Shown: piece after piece, positions 13,201-24,344 of the stretch
Numbering within the stretch: position 1 is the first letter of the stretch
How the letters are laid out: every line of letters begins with the position of its first letter
Assembly (NCBI GenBank): GCA_013180625.2
Contig: SNVD02010473.1
Location: forward strand, 2,976,001-3,040,000
Source of the DNA: Boswellia sacra
Taxonomy: Eukaryota > Streptophyta > Magnoliopsida > Sapindales > Burseraceae
Reading direction: 5' to 3'
DNA: 64,000 nucleotides
Program-made: the position numbers and the translations under genes
The notes under the pieces: model-generated
The model's database searches: none
What the model was told of the DNA's origin: nothing
What the model saw: only the letters and a program-made list of their open reading frames with translations

Positions 13201-14257
13201 ATGAGAAGCTTGGATAAAGATTACTTAAATCTGCATCAAATGCTCCCGATATCCATAATATTTTGCATTTCCTACATGGTGGAATATTCTCTATTTAGTT
13301 ATTTATTTATATTATTATTATTATTATTTTATTTAACCTGGCGTTAGTATTCATACTTTACTGGCACTGGTGGCATCGTATATGGATGAAAATATTTGCT
13401 CGTCCATTATAGCCAACTCTGCATGCATTTAACTGCAATGATTGTAGCCACTTGATTAATGTGATACATCCCGGTGTCCTATGGAAAGATTTATCGCAGT
13501 TGGCTGACGTAATGGCTATATGAAAATAGTGTTCAAGATTTTTGCCTTCTATTTTTGTCCATGTGGTGGCTACATTGCATGGTTGCTCCTTTCCAGTGCA
13601 TGAATGCTACAAGGCCATAACAAACTAATTGGAAGTTTTATTTTTGTATTTAGTTGGGAATTGCTGGAATAAGATCTTATACATGAGGAGGTTTTCAGGA
13701 ACCTCGATTTTTTTTTTTTTTTTTAAGAAAGCACAATTACTTGTAATGTTTAGAACTTAGAATTGCAGATGGACTGATAACTTTCTCCCCATAAATTTTA
13801 GGTTTCTGCTCCAAGGGTTAAGCTCCAAGATCCTCAGTCTGGTGGCGCTGACATCCGTGGGTCTTCTGAGCATTTGACCGGTGCGCATAGTATTCTTCAG
13901 GCCTTTAGGAATTCTGCTGGACACAACATGAATGCTCAACATGGCTCCTATCAGAACATGAATGCCCAACAAAGCTCTTATCCGAGCATGAGTGCACAGC
14001 AAAGCTCATATCATGGCATGAATGCTCCGCAGAGCTCATATCATAACATGCATGCTCAGGCAAACTCATATCAAAGCATTAATGCACAGCGTAGCCCCTA
14101 TCATAGCCAAAATGCACAGCAAAGCCCTTATCAAAACATAAATGCTCGGCAAAGTCCTTACCCTATGAATGCTCAGCAGGGGGTCTATCCTACAATCACT
14201 GCGCCACAAAGTGCTTACCATAACATCGGTGGGCAGCAAGGCACATACCAGTACTGA
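7269..14257 (+). CDS. Four-KH-domain RNA-binding protein, HEN4-like, with decapeptide-repeat tail
   Basis: Putative poly(C)-binding-type RNA-binding protein, likely nuclear. Coding exons are 7269-7907, 10896-11372, 11462-11707, 11828-12034, 12769-12821, 12902-13001 and 13802-14257. All junctions are GT-AG and the frame closes to 725 residues. There are four KH domains: KH1 about 45-98 (loop GKGG), KH2 about 159-238 (GKRG), KH3 about 318-372 (GKGG), KH4 about 402-478 (GQGG). KH2 and KH4 are each split after a conserved ELVQ and resume with ISG, as in plant HEN4-like genes. A Pro/Gly/Met-rich linker separates KH2 from KH3. The C-terminus (617-725) is eleven tandem decapeptides rich in Asn, Gln, Ser and Tyr. 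The second intron of the gene, the first between coding exons, is ~3 kb. The start at 7269 (MDVNKRNFFKKR) is chosen over the in-frame 7212 codon, which lies in the leader intron. RNA targets are unknown. Assignment to one Arabidopsis orthologue is not attempted. Confidence 0.92.
12143..12330 (+). mobile_element. tRNA-derived SINE in a KH-gene intron
   Basis: An RNA polymerase III promoter-like pair is visible: an A-box-like TGTGCTTAGTGG at 12149-12160 and a B-box-like GAGTTCAAATCTC from 12193. The spacing of about 33 bases is normal for tRNA-derived SINEs. Between them lies an anticodon-arm-like palindromic stretch (ggccttggcc). The element sits in the intron between the coding exons ending at 12034 and starting at 12769, in sense orientation. 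It is not a functional tRNA, because the acceptor stem is not formed. The 3' end is an estimate. Confidence 0.65.
13928..14254 (+). repeat. Coding minisatellite: eleven 30-bp units in the last KH-gene exon
   Basis: Eleven consecutive in-frame units, ten of 30 bp and one of 27 bp (14138-14164), run directly up to the stop codon. The consensus peptide is MNAQQSSYHN. Tyr at position 8 and Gln at positions 4-5 are nearly invariant. Units differ mainly at third positions, at the Ser-Ser/Ser-Pro step and in the two residues after Tyr. Confidence 0.9.
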
Positions 14258-17200
14258 TTCTGATCTAGGCAAATTTTGGTCCGTAGAATGCTATCATGTT
14301 CCTAATTTGGTTCTCATAATTGATGTACTAGCCTGCAAAAAGGATTTAGAGTTATTCATAAGGGGGTCACATGATTGGTCTCCTTTTAGGCTTCGGTTAA
14401 ACAAATATTTTCTTCCATGTTGTGTTCGAGAAAATTGTAAACATCTTCCAGTAGCCTGTAGCCCCAGGAAATTAGATCTATTTTCTTTATCTGGATCATT
14501 GTATAGACAAACAAATGTCGATTGTTGTTTTAACATTTGAATTGTATCCATAGAAAAGCATGTTGCTGTTGGAGCATAATATGGACTATCAGTTTGTTTC
14601 CGTGATCTTTAGTATGCTTTGGCACGTTGGCAATTTTAAAGTGTAAAGTTCCCACGTTTTGGTTTAATGTTTGGGGACATGCTACCATGAAATCATGGTA
14701 ATCACTCCTGGCGTTCTGAGGAGCAGCTTTTGGACGAGCTTTTTGATAATCTGCCACGGCAGAAAATTTGCTGGTATATAGTTCAAATTACGGAGGGTCT
14801 GCATCAGAAATTTTTTTACTTATTTGAATATGACGCCCTAATTAAGAGACCCTGGTGTTTTCTCTTTGCTTGTATAAAAGTAAAGCCCACAGATTACCGG
14901 CCGAGAAGGGTGAATTGTGATCTGATCATATTGTCGTTAAGTTAATTTTTGTTTGACAAGAAGTTGTAGACTCGGAAAAATTATAGCCCAAGTTTGGATT
15001 CGGATTTCACAGCACCGCAGGTGGATTCTGACAATTTTGTTAATATGATAGACATCAACTCAACGCTGAACACTCCAGAAGTGATGAACCTAATCATTTA
15101 GTTTGGTTTGGGTCAATTTTTAGGCGTTAAGTTTGAACTTCAACAATTTTTATCTGATTCCGTTTTGGTTTTATTACAGATTATGATAGTATGTTATTTA
15201 ATTGAGTTTTAATATCTTTGAGCATTTGTTCAGTTTGAATTGGAACTTTTGCTAAAAGCAGAAACCAACAGTCTCATGCACACATACGCCATAAATTATT
15301 TCAGCCTTGCTACTCGAAATCAGAAGTCAAATTGTACTCAGCTAAAGTCTAATCCGCAACTTTTGGTAAAGACGTCAAAATCTGCAAGCACTTTTCGAGT
15401 CAATGGTTGACCTCATATATGTGTATACACAGTGTTCTTCCAAAATGAGACAGAGAAAAGTGCAGGAGTTACAGGTCTATCTCATCCCATACATGCAAAT
15501 GCAATACCCTGAAGGATAAGCCTGGTAATCAAAATCCATAATGAAAGCAAACAAGAGGTTTCAACACAGATAGTCATTTCTCATCCTCAATAAGGGCAAG
15601 TGCTTCTCCCACTTGACCACTTGTAAGCGGAATTAATGTGGAGAATCCTATTGAAATATTCATTTTGTTTGCCTTTGTATACCCAACTCATTCCCATGTT
15701 AACTCGTCAGAATATTTACTTTCTGTCATCCACAATTGTATGCAAACTCTTAATCACAACAGCAAGTATCACCACTCCAAAATTTGAGCCATGCAATCAA
15801 ACTAATTTTATATGTGGTAAATCTGTAACATATTACAAATTTTACATTAAGCACCACTGCCTACTAGTCTACAAGTATTATAGACTTGTTGGATTGCACT
15901 TAATACCAAGGCACAATAGAAAGTGTTATTACTGCTCTGGTGATTTTTTTGTCAGCATTTCACTAGGTTAATTTCTTGACATTCTGTGGGCAACTAGACA
16001 TTAGTTTTCTAATCTTTGTATCAATTGGCATGGGATATGGAAACCCTATTGTTTGTCCACAACGCGAAAAAAGGAAAACAAAATCTTATAGCTTGGAAAC
16101 CTATGACCTATCTAATCTTTCTTTTATTTTGATGTGCTAGAATTGATAAAAATATGATTACATCTTTGAATATTTTTGTTTAGATTTGTGTCGGGTCAAA
16201 TTAATTGACGAGCTAGCTACTTGGTTACGGATTCTTTTATTTATTTATATATTATTATTATTATTTTTTATATTTGAATCCTTCCATCGAATCATGATAT
16301 CTCTAGACTCTAGAGTATATCTTAACAAATATTTCTTATTTATAACCAATGCTTCCCTTAGACATACTAGTGCTCAATCAATTATAAAAATATAAAACAC
16401 GATACATACTTATATTCTTTTTTTATAATATTTTATTTGGTTTTTCTATTTAATGGCCATAGATGAGTGAAATTCATTGTTCGAATATATAAACGATTAA
16501 ATAAATCTTTAATGCGTTAAAATTTAGACAGAGGAAAAACTGAATATTTTAATCTCACAAGTTATCATGAATAATTTTATATATTTATTTAATAAAGATG
16601 TGATCATAACATTAAATAAAGATAATAAATTCCAGATAAAAATGCTCTTCCATCGATTATAGATTTTTTACTTCCTGACATGACATTTTCCCCAGAAAAC
16701 ACTAGAATGGCCCATCATCGATCCATATAGCTAGTAGCCAGCATCATTATCTTCTAGCCACGAGAAATCTCAATGGTTTCTCTATTGAATTGCACAAGCA
16801 CAAAGATGATGAAGTAAAAGACGCAAATTAATTTGAGGAGTGCATGAAATGTAGCTATCATTCATAAAAAAGTGAGTTCCGTCTCCAAGTGGTATCCTTA
16901 ATGCTACCTTTTCTAATGACAGTAGTTTATGTCTTGAATCTTTATCTAATGGGAATACGAAATGCTCCTCCACACCCAGCAGCAACGGCTTGAGTGCAAA
17001 ACCATCGTGGTGATGATCATCATCATTACCCTGATATTTCACAATCTTAATCATTTCACTATCACATATATGAAATTTTCAGTGTAGTCTGTCTTGTCTC
17101 ATCGATCAGCCATGAATACGAGTCATATATATATTGCTAATTGAATCATGCTTTGCTAGAAGTCAACCCATTATTTAAACTACAGTGTGTGTTTTCTCGG

Positions 17201-17520
17201 ATAAGATAAAGACTGTTCTTGTGCATGTGCTCCTCTACCTCTTGTGTGCGTGTCTCACGATTAGTACATGACTATGGCTAAACTTGTACGTGAAATTGAC
17301 CTAACACCACTTAATTCATCGCCAATGGAATATTATAATATATATAATTATTTATTTTAAAATATATATGATATTTATTTACAATGAAACTTTTTTTTAA
17401 TAACACAAAGTCAAAATCTTATTTTTTCTTGAAATTAATACATATATATATATATATTTATTTGATTTTTTCTTTGAATGTTTTTCTTAGATATGGACAT
17501 TTATTATGATTTTTTTAAAC
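14258..17520. other. Intergenic region downstream of the KH gene
   Basis: The first few hundred bases are the probable 3' UTR of the KH gene. Beyond that I see no gene. Open frames of 60-125 codons occur but lack plausible composition or family resemblance. The stretch from 16200 is very AT-rich. Confidence 0.45.
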
Positions 17521-17522
17521 AA

Positions 17523-17705
17523 TAATGGTAGACTTACTACTTAAATACAACCCATAGTTTATAACCTAAAGTGGCAGTCTAAATGATAAAATTTTACTGG
17601 AGATGTAACTTTCCTCATTTATTTTTTTTTTTACTCCTCCAATAAGCTTTTGCCATATAACTGTTATATCAGGTTATAGACTTTTAGTTCGTTGACTACC
17701 AGATT
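17523..17705. mobile_element. MITE family A, copy 1 (17.5 kb)
   Basis: A ~180-bp inverted-repeat unit. The left end has ...ataacctaaagtggcag and the right end has ctgttatatcaggttatag, which are roughly reverse complements. The internal block (aaaattttactggagatgtaact, then a T-rich run, then a 'cttttgccat' block) is shared with the copies at 28.0, 35.0, 38.7 and 62.4 kb. The superfamily is not determined. Confidence 0.6.
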
Positions 17706-17921
17706 CTGATGTTGAGACTGTTACGGTTATCCATAATATATATATATATATATATACACACGCGCACACGTAAGTCGAGCACCACTATTTTTCTAAATTA
17801 CCGTAGAGAGTTTATACTATTATGATTTTTGTCATACTGTTGTTAATTATTCAGTTTATTATTAATAAAATTGGTGAGAGTATCCTATCAAGAAAGTCAC
17901 ACATTAGTTTTCTTTTATGGC

Positions 17922-18009
17922 TTCGGGTTTAGACTTGTCTTTTATTCTATGGATTTAGGAATTGGCTTTGGGTTTAGACCTGTCTTTTATTCTATGGATT
18001 AGGAATTGG
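17922..18009. repeat. Tandem duplication of ~43 bp
   Basis: Two adjacent, nearly identical copies of a unit containing gggtttagacntgtctttt, then attctatggat and taggaattgg. They differ at only a few positions, so the duplication looks recent. Confidence 0.8.
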
Positions 18010-18895
18010 CAATGATAGTAATATTTCAAGAGCAAATGATGATCAATGTCAAGGTAGAAGTTCTAAAACAAGGATAAAAGATTCTGATTCCAATCAAAAT
18101 TCTTCCTATATATTTAGGTTTTAATGTTTGCTTAGATTGTCAACTATAAATTTAGAAAAATTACAAAGGTACCTATTTGATCATGTTTCAAAGTGGTGTT
18201 AGTCAACAAAAAATGAAGGAAAATATTGTTTAGATGGTAGATGAAAGTTAGATCAACGAAAATTAAGCAATTTGTTGGGGATGAAAATTATGTGAGAAGA
18301 TGCACTTGTAAAATTGATCTTATCACAAATCTTTAAGAAGATGATTTAGTTGAAAACTTTGAATATGTTAAAAGTGAGATGTTACGAAAAATCTTCAATA
18401 AGTGACTTAGTTGAAAATTTTGAATAGATTGAAATTGAGATGGATCAAGAACCCTGTGGTCAATGACTTGTATTATTCTATCTTAGAGTAATAACGATCT
18501 TCGAAAAAAGTAAGGTAGATTTTCATTGAGAAGCAAAATCAAGTTGAATATGAGTCCTACTACAGTACAGCTGCTGTATCTATACAGTAGTTGTACTATA
18601 ACATATAAAAAACATAAAAATCTGTATAAAAATCGTAAGTTAGTGAAAAAAATCGTATTTATGACATTTATATATTTTGTATTTACGACTTTTTTTACAT
18701 ATAACTTTTATTTATTCGTTTACGATTTTTATAATATGTTTACGGATTTTACCGTATCTTTTCTCGTTGAATACTTTGAATTATGGGTTCTTTTCAAGCT
18801 TCAAGAAAGATATTGATGATTTTGAAGATGATGTGTTTACTCTACTGAATTCATGGTTTGCAATAAGTATTATCTGCTCGGTAAGCTTAAAAAAA

Positions 18896-20338
18896 AGGAT
18901 ATTGACAATTTATCCTTCGAAGTTAAACGAAAATACAAATTCACCCTTGCAAGATTTGAAATTACATATTGCCCCCTGATTTTTGAATTTTGACGTTAAG
19001 TTAAACGGAGTAGGGGTATTATTGAAAATAAAACTTGTGTGATAAAATTAAGGAATAATTAACAATTTACCCCCTGAAGTTAAACAAAAATACAAATTCC
19101 CCCCTCCCGAGGATAAAAATAATTAAAAAATTAGGATGAAAACAATAATAATAATTAAAAAATAATAATTAAAAATATTTAAAACTTATTGAATAAATAA
19201 TGAAAAGTAAATTTGAATCAAATTGAACCTACCATTTAATTTGAGTTTTAATTAATAAACCTAAATTGGGCGGTGACGAGTTCTAGTAGAGGAGAGAGAG
19301 GAGGAATTGGTGACGAAAGCAATTTCGTCAATGAAGAGAAGGAAATGACGATTGTAGGGGTGGCAATTCGTGTCATATGTGTCGACCCATTTAATTGTTC
19401 ATGACAAGAAATGAAAAGCGGATTCGACACAGTTATTAAATGTGTCACCCACGTCTTGTAATCGTGTTTACTTAATTGTTTAATCTAATTATGCATGGTA
19501 TATCATATCCTATATATTTATATCAATTAAAATTATTTTTAGAATATAAATAATTATTAGTATAACAAAATTATTAAAATCATTACAATTTACTCTTATA
19601 TAAATTAATTTACTCTATAATATAAAATTTTCAGTTTCATAAAACGTATTTTGTAATAAGGTAAAAATTATATCATTAAATGAGCTTGCATGTTAATGAT
19701 TGATAAGATATATTTAACTATTCATACCATTAAACTGGTTGGTGTGTTAAACACCCTCAAAATGAATTCGACCCATTTATTAATCGTGTGTTATATTCGC
19801 ATCGTATTTGTATCATGTTCGGGTGTCATGATTCAAATTGCCACCCCTAGACAATGGCAGTGTGGGGGGAAGATCTGGTGAAGCACTAGGGAGAGGTGGT
19901 AGAGATTACTGGTAGAGGGGAGATAGAAAAGGAGACGGAGGAAAAAAGAAAGGTAAGGGTGTTTAGGTGATTTTAGAAAAGTGATGGAAGATGTTTATAT
20001 TTATATAAGGATATTTTGGTCGAATAGCATATATTATCTTCTCTCTCATTTTTTTCATCTAATTTAATGTCGAAATTAAAAAATAAGAGTATAATTTGCA
20101 ATTTCAAAATGTGCATGGGGAATTTGTATTTTTGCTTAATATCAGGGGGTAAATGTTAATATCAAATTAATGAACATGAGGTTATTTTTGTAAAATTTTG
20201 AAAAAAAATTTTCGCTCTCCTCCTTTTCCGTTTAATTTAACGTCAGAATTCAAAAATCAGAGGGTAATTTTGTAATTTCAAATCTTGCAAGGAAAATTTT
20301 GTATTTTTATTTAATTTTGGGGGTAAATGTTAATATCC
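18896..20338. mobile_element. Non-autonomous DNA transposon, ~1.44 kb, terminal inverted repeats
   Basis: The left end starts ggatattgacaatttatcc. The right end, read on the reverse strand, starts ggatattaacatttaccc. Similarity continues imperfectly for about 130 bases, including gcaagatttgaaattaca and ctgatttttgaattntgacg. Eight A residues flank each side, compatible with an 8- or 9-bp target duplication. A second weaker pair of the same termini lies inside (about 19056-19110 and 20080-20165), as if the ends had been duplicated. There is no transposase open frame. A hAT-like element is nested within it. The superfamily is uncertain; a MULE-like element is possible. Confidence 0.7.
19351..19855. 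mobile_element. Nested hAT-like non-autonomous element (~500 bp)
   Basis: The ends read aggggtggcaatt at 19356 and, on the reverse strand, ctaggggtggcaattt at 19850. This GGGTGGCAA terminus is typical of many plant hAT-like elements. The interior shows 'tcgacccattta' words near both ends. The element lies inside the larger inverted-repeat transposon. A clean 8-bp target duplication is not visible. It has no coding capacity. Confidence 0.65.
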
Positions 20339-20399
20339 AAAAAAAAGAAAGAAAAAACTCGAGGATTTTCATAATTTACGACAGGCATTATCTGCAAGC

Positions 20400-21748
20400 C
20401 TTATAACAAAATAGAACGACTGAGTTTTCTCGAAGGAATGGGTAAATAATAATATGTTTACTTTATTGGATAAACAAATATTATCTGTCCGATAAATTTA
20501 GAGCAAAACTCTGAGAGGAGTTTTGTAGATGGATTGTGGATGGGTCCCAATAGCGAATTTTTAAGACATTTATAGGGAAATGTTTTAAGAATTTTCCTTA
20601 ATATTTATTTATGATTTTTATTTTTAAAAGAAAATTAAGATTTTTAAATTATTCTAGAAAGTTTATATTATTATGATTTTAGCTATTTTAGGTAACTAAC
20701 TATTTTATACATAAACGGTAAACCCTAAATTAGCGAGTTTATTAATAAACTAATTATATGATAAAAGTCTAGCTAAACTCTAAACCATAAACGAAAGTTA
20801 GTTACTCCTTTTATTATATTAATAAAATTACAAATAGTTTTCTTTAATTTTTTTTGTCACACAATCCATTCTATCAATATATTAAGATAATAAATTTATT
20901 TACACCATTGAAAGTAATAATTTCTTTTCTCTTTAAAAAAGAAAAAAAATTATATGTGTTTGTGGTGTCAAAGGAAGCCGTGGGTTTACATCATAATTGT
21001 GCCTGGGCACTAAAAGAGAATGAGAATCTATAGATTTTGTAACAAAATAGGAGGGCGAGTTTTCTCAAAGGATTGAGTAAATAATATATTTGCTTTGTTG
21101 GATGTACATATATTATTAGGACCAATTTTTAGAATTTTCTTTAATATTTATTTATGATTTTTATTTTATTATATTTTAATATTTTTAATATTATTTGTTC
21201 AATAAATTTACAACAAAACTCTAAGAGGAGTTTTTTAGGTGGAAGGGTCTTAATAGCGAATTTTAAAGACATTTATTAGGACCAATTTTTAGAATTTTCT
21301 TTAATATTTATTTATGATTTTTATTTTATTATATTTTTAAAAGAAAATTAAGATTTTTTTAATTATTATAGAAAGTTTATGTTATTATGATTTTAACTAT
21401 CTTAGGTAATTAAGCATTTTATATACATAAACCCTAAATTAGTGAGTTTATCAATAAAATAATTATAAGATAAAGTAATTAAACTCTAAACCCTAAATAA
21501 AAGTTAGTTAATTCTTTTATATATTAATAAAAGTACAAATAATTTTATTATTTATTTTGTATCACACAATCCATTCTGTCAATGTCTTACGATAATAAAT
21601 TTATTTGTTTTATTGGAGGTATTTATTTCTTTTCTCTTTAACCAAAAAAGAAAAAAACAAAATTCTATGTGCTTGCGGTGTCAAAGGAGGCCATGGGTTA
21701 CATCATAATTGTACCTGGGCACTAAAAGAGAATGAGAATCTTCTAGAG
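20400..21748. repeat. Tandem duplication of a ~630-bp non-coding segment, copy 2 enlarged
   Basis: Copy 1 spans about 20400-21034 and copy 2 about 21035-21748. Shared landmarks in order are aacaaaatag, gagttttctc, aaactctnagaggagtttt, gacattta, the cacacaatccattct block, and actaaaagagaatgagaatc at 21009 and 21721. The offset between copies grows from ~635 to ~712 bases. The cause is a segment of ~65 bases (ttaggaccaatttttagaa onward) that occurs twice within copy 2, near 21115 and 21275. There is no coding potential. Confidence 0.8.
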
Positions 21749-22957
21749 TACGGGATAAACTAGAGCACTATTAATCGATAAATGAAATTAAGTTGTGAAA
21801 TCTGGAGAGAGTGGAATCAAAGTATAATATTTGTTGTAGATTTTGAAAGGTTTGATTAGATGTCCGCAAAACTTCCAGAAAATTTTAGTCAATTTAATGC
21901 CAAATATAAATTATAGTAATTGCTCCAAGAGGTCACAAAGCACTCAGTCGTTTACTGTATAATCAAAAGGATATATATCCAAACCTATCAAATGCATCTT
22001 TGTGTTGTGTAATAGTTTCTCCAACGATAAAACAATTATACTGAAGAAGATAAACATAAATATACACATCAACAAATGCATGCGCTTTTGAGTTCATAAG
22101 GATCAGATTTTTAAAGGATAGAGTTTGTAGTGCTTATCGGCAACAAGTTCACAGTTGCTTCCATGATTTGATTTTTGTAATTATAATTCCTCTTTCTAAA
22201 TTTTCTCATAAGATAATAAACAAATGAACCTCAAAATCCTACAAATTAGAGATAAATCTAAGAGAAAAATATTAGTTATAAATAATACTGTACTTACAAA
22301 GCTGAGATATAAAGTCTATATCTCAATTTATGTAATAGATGACATGGCAATGCTTTGTTATTTGCCTTTGCATGTCAACTTTCAAATTACTAAGTATTAT
22401 TAATTATTAATTTTTTCAATTGTTATCATTTTATGTGATTTATCTATCTATTATCTTCTCCTTGATTTAAAAATTTTCTTTTCATCATCATTATTGAATT
22501 AAAAATTAATTGAAATATGTGATGTGATTGATGATAAAGCATTATTATGTAATTGTCATATAGAGTAATGCTCACAACTTTGTATCACAAGTGAGGTAGC
22601 TGTTGAAATGTTAATAGGTAGTTAATTAATTTAATCACGAGATATGATGTGAGAAGTTACTTATATTGACATATTAGCATCCATATCACTCAGAACACAA
22701 AATTGGGATACTAACTTTTTAAGTATAGCGTTACTTAATTGTCGTATCAATTGAGATACAAACTTCGTAACCCAACTTCGTAACTATAACATCAACCAAA
22801 TATTGTCATTTTCTTAGAGAAAATAATGCTATACGAAAAGAAATAACTATCTAGATTTTTCTCTTCATTGAATGTATAGATTATTGTTTATGTTTATCAA
22901 ATCACTAGTTTGTAAAGTTTTCTTTTTAATTAAAAAATAAAAAAATTTAAAAAAATA
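21749..22957. other. AT-rich intergenic spacer
   Basis: No gene is supported. A possible weak MITE-like inverted structure lies around 22563-22735 (tgtatcacaagtgagg and a matching right half). It resembles the family seen at 34.5 and 39.9 kb, but is too diverged to be called firmly. Confidence 0.4.
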
Positions 22958-24344
22958 GACACAATTAGGGACCCTAGTTGAAATTTGGACGTATCTTGCA
23001 AAATTTTCATACAATAGACACTTTTTTAGCAAAAAGACTCAATTATCCTTATGTATTCAATTTTTTTCCAAAGCTTTATTTCCCCTCATTTTCCTCTTCA
23101 GTCAAAAATTACCGAAACCCATTGACAGTGCTCGAAACGCAAACAAACACGAGCATCGCCTGAGGATAGAAGCATTAAGTAAGACGACATAGAAAGAAGC
23201 ATCCATCGACATTGAGGGTTCTTAATTGTGATTTATTTGGTTGTTGTTCGCTATATTTGATTTAGTTTTTAGGGAATTTGAATTGGAAATTTGAGTTTTC
23301 GTCTGATTTGTGAACTTATTTAGGGATAAATCGAGTGTTATAATGTGATTTTTGTGGTTTGATGCGTGTGAAAAACGATAAAATGAGTTGTGAATCCAGT
23401 GTTATATTGCGACGCAGAAGACACTTGACACTCGACAACTATCTGTCGAGTGGTGAAATGTCGAGTGGTGGTATAGTGACGAGTGATGGTGTAGTGTCGA
23501 GTGTTGAGTGTTTGTCGAGTGGTGAAATGTCGAGTGGTGTAGTGTCAAGTAGTGTAGAGTCGAGTGTTGGATAATTATCGAGTGTTGTCGAGTGTCGAGT
23601 GTTGCGTTGTGTTGTGTCGAGTATCGTCACAACACCACTCGACACTACACCAACTCGACACTACACCACCACTCGTCACTATACCACCACTTGACACTCG
23701 ACACTACAACACTCGGCACTGTACCACTCAACACTACACCACTCGACAATTATCTGACACTCGACATTACACTACCACTCGACAAACACTCGACACTAGA
23801 CATTTCACCACTCGACAAACACTCGACACTCAACATTACATAACTTGTCACGACTCGACAGGTAGTTGTCAAATGTCGAGTGTCTTCTGTATCGCGATAT
23901 AACACTGGATTCACAACTCATTTCGTCGGTTTTTACACGCATCAAACCACAAAAATCACATTATAACACTCGATTTATCCCTAAATAAGTTCACAAATCC
24001 GTAGAAAACTCAAATCCCTAATTCAAATTCCTTAAAAACTAAATCAAATCTAACGAATAACAACCAAATAAATCACAATTAGGGACCCTTCGTGTCGATG
24101 GGTGCTTCTCTCTGCGTCATCTTGCTTGATGCTTCTATCCTCAACCGATGCTCGTGTTGGTTTGCGTTTCGAATGGTGTCGATGGGTTTCAGTAATTTTC
24201 GTCTGAAGAGAGGGAAATAAGGCTTTGGAAAAAAATTGAATACATAAGGGTAATTGGGTCTTTTTATTAAGAAAGTGTCTATCGGATGAAAATTTTTTAG
24301 GATGTGTTCAAATTTCAAGTAGGATCCCTAATTTAATTGTGTTC
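22958..24344. mobile_element. Fold-back transposon with palindromic TCGAGTG array
   Basis: Two arms of ~490 bases, highly similar and inverted, run from 22958 to about 23450 and from about 23860 to 24344. Matching words include gaaatttgga, aagactcaatta/aagacccaatta, atgtattcaatttttttcc, gaggatagaagcat, aactcatttcgtc on the right versus its complement on the left, and ttatttagggataaatcg. The core is not a unique loop but an array. The left half has nine TCGAGTG words by my count, and the right half has eight CACTCGA words, switching near 23630. The whole ~1.39 kb could form one long hairpin. There is no transposase. It resembles fold-back or long-TIR (MULE-type) elements. Confidence 0.85.

Noticed and set aside
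16782..17054. 90-codon minus-strand frame (MIKIVKYQGNDDD...) starting with ATG
   Set aside because: I recognise no family. It is a single exon, and it has no TATA box or adjacent exons I can support. It could be chance; a protein search would decide.
23359..23902. Open frames on both strands through the TCGAGTG array (Ser/Gly-rich and Thr/Leu/Asp-rich peptides)
   Set aside because: They arise from a short repeat without stops and exist in several frames on both strands. They lie inside the fold-back element and have no gene context.
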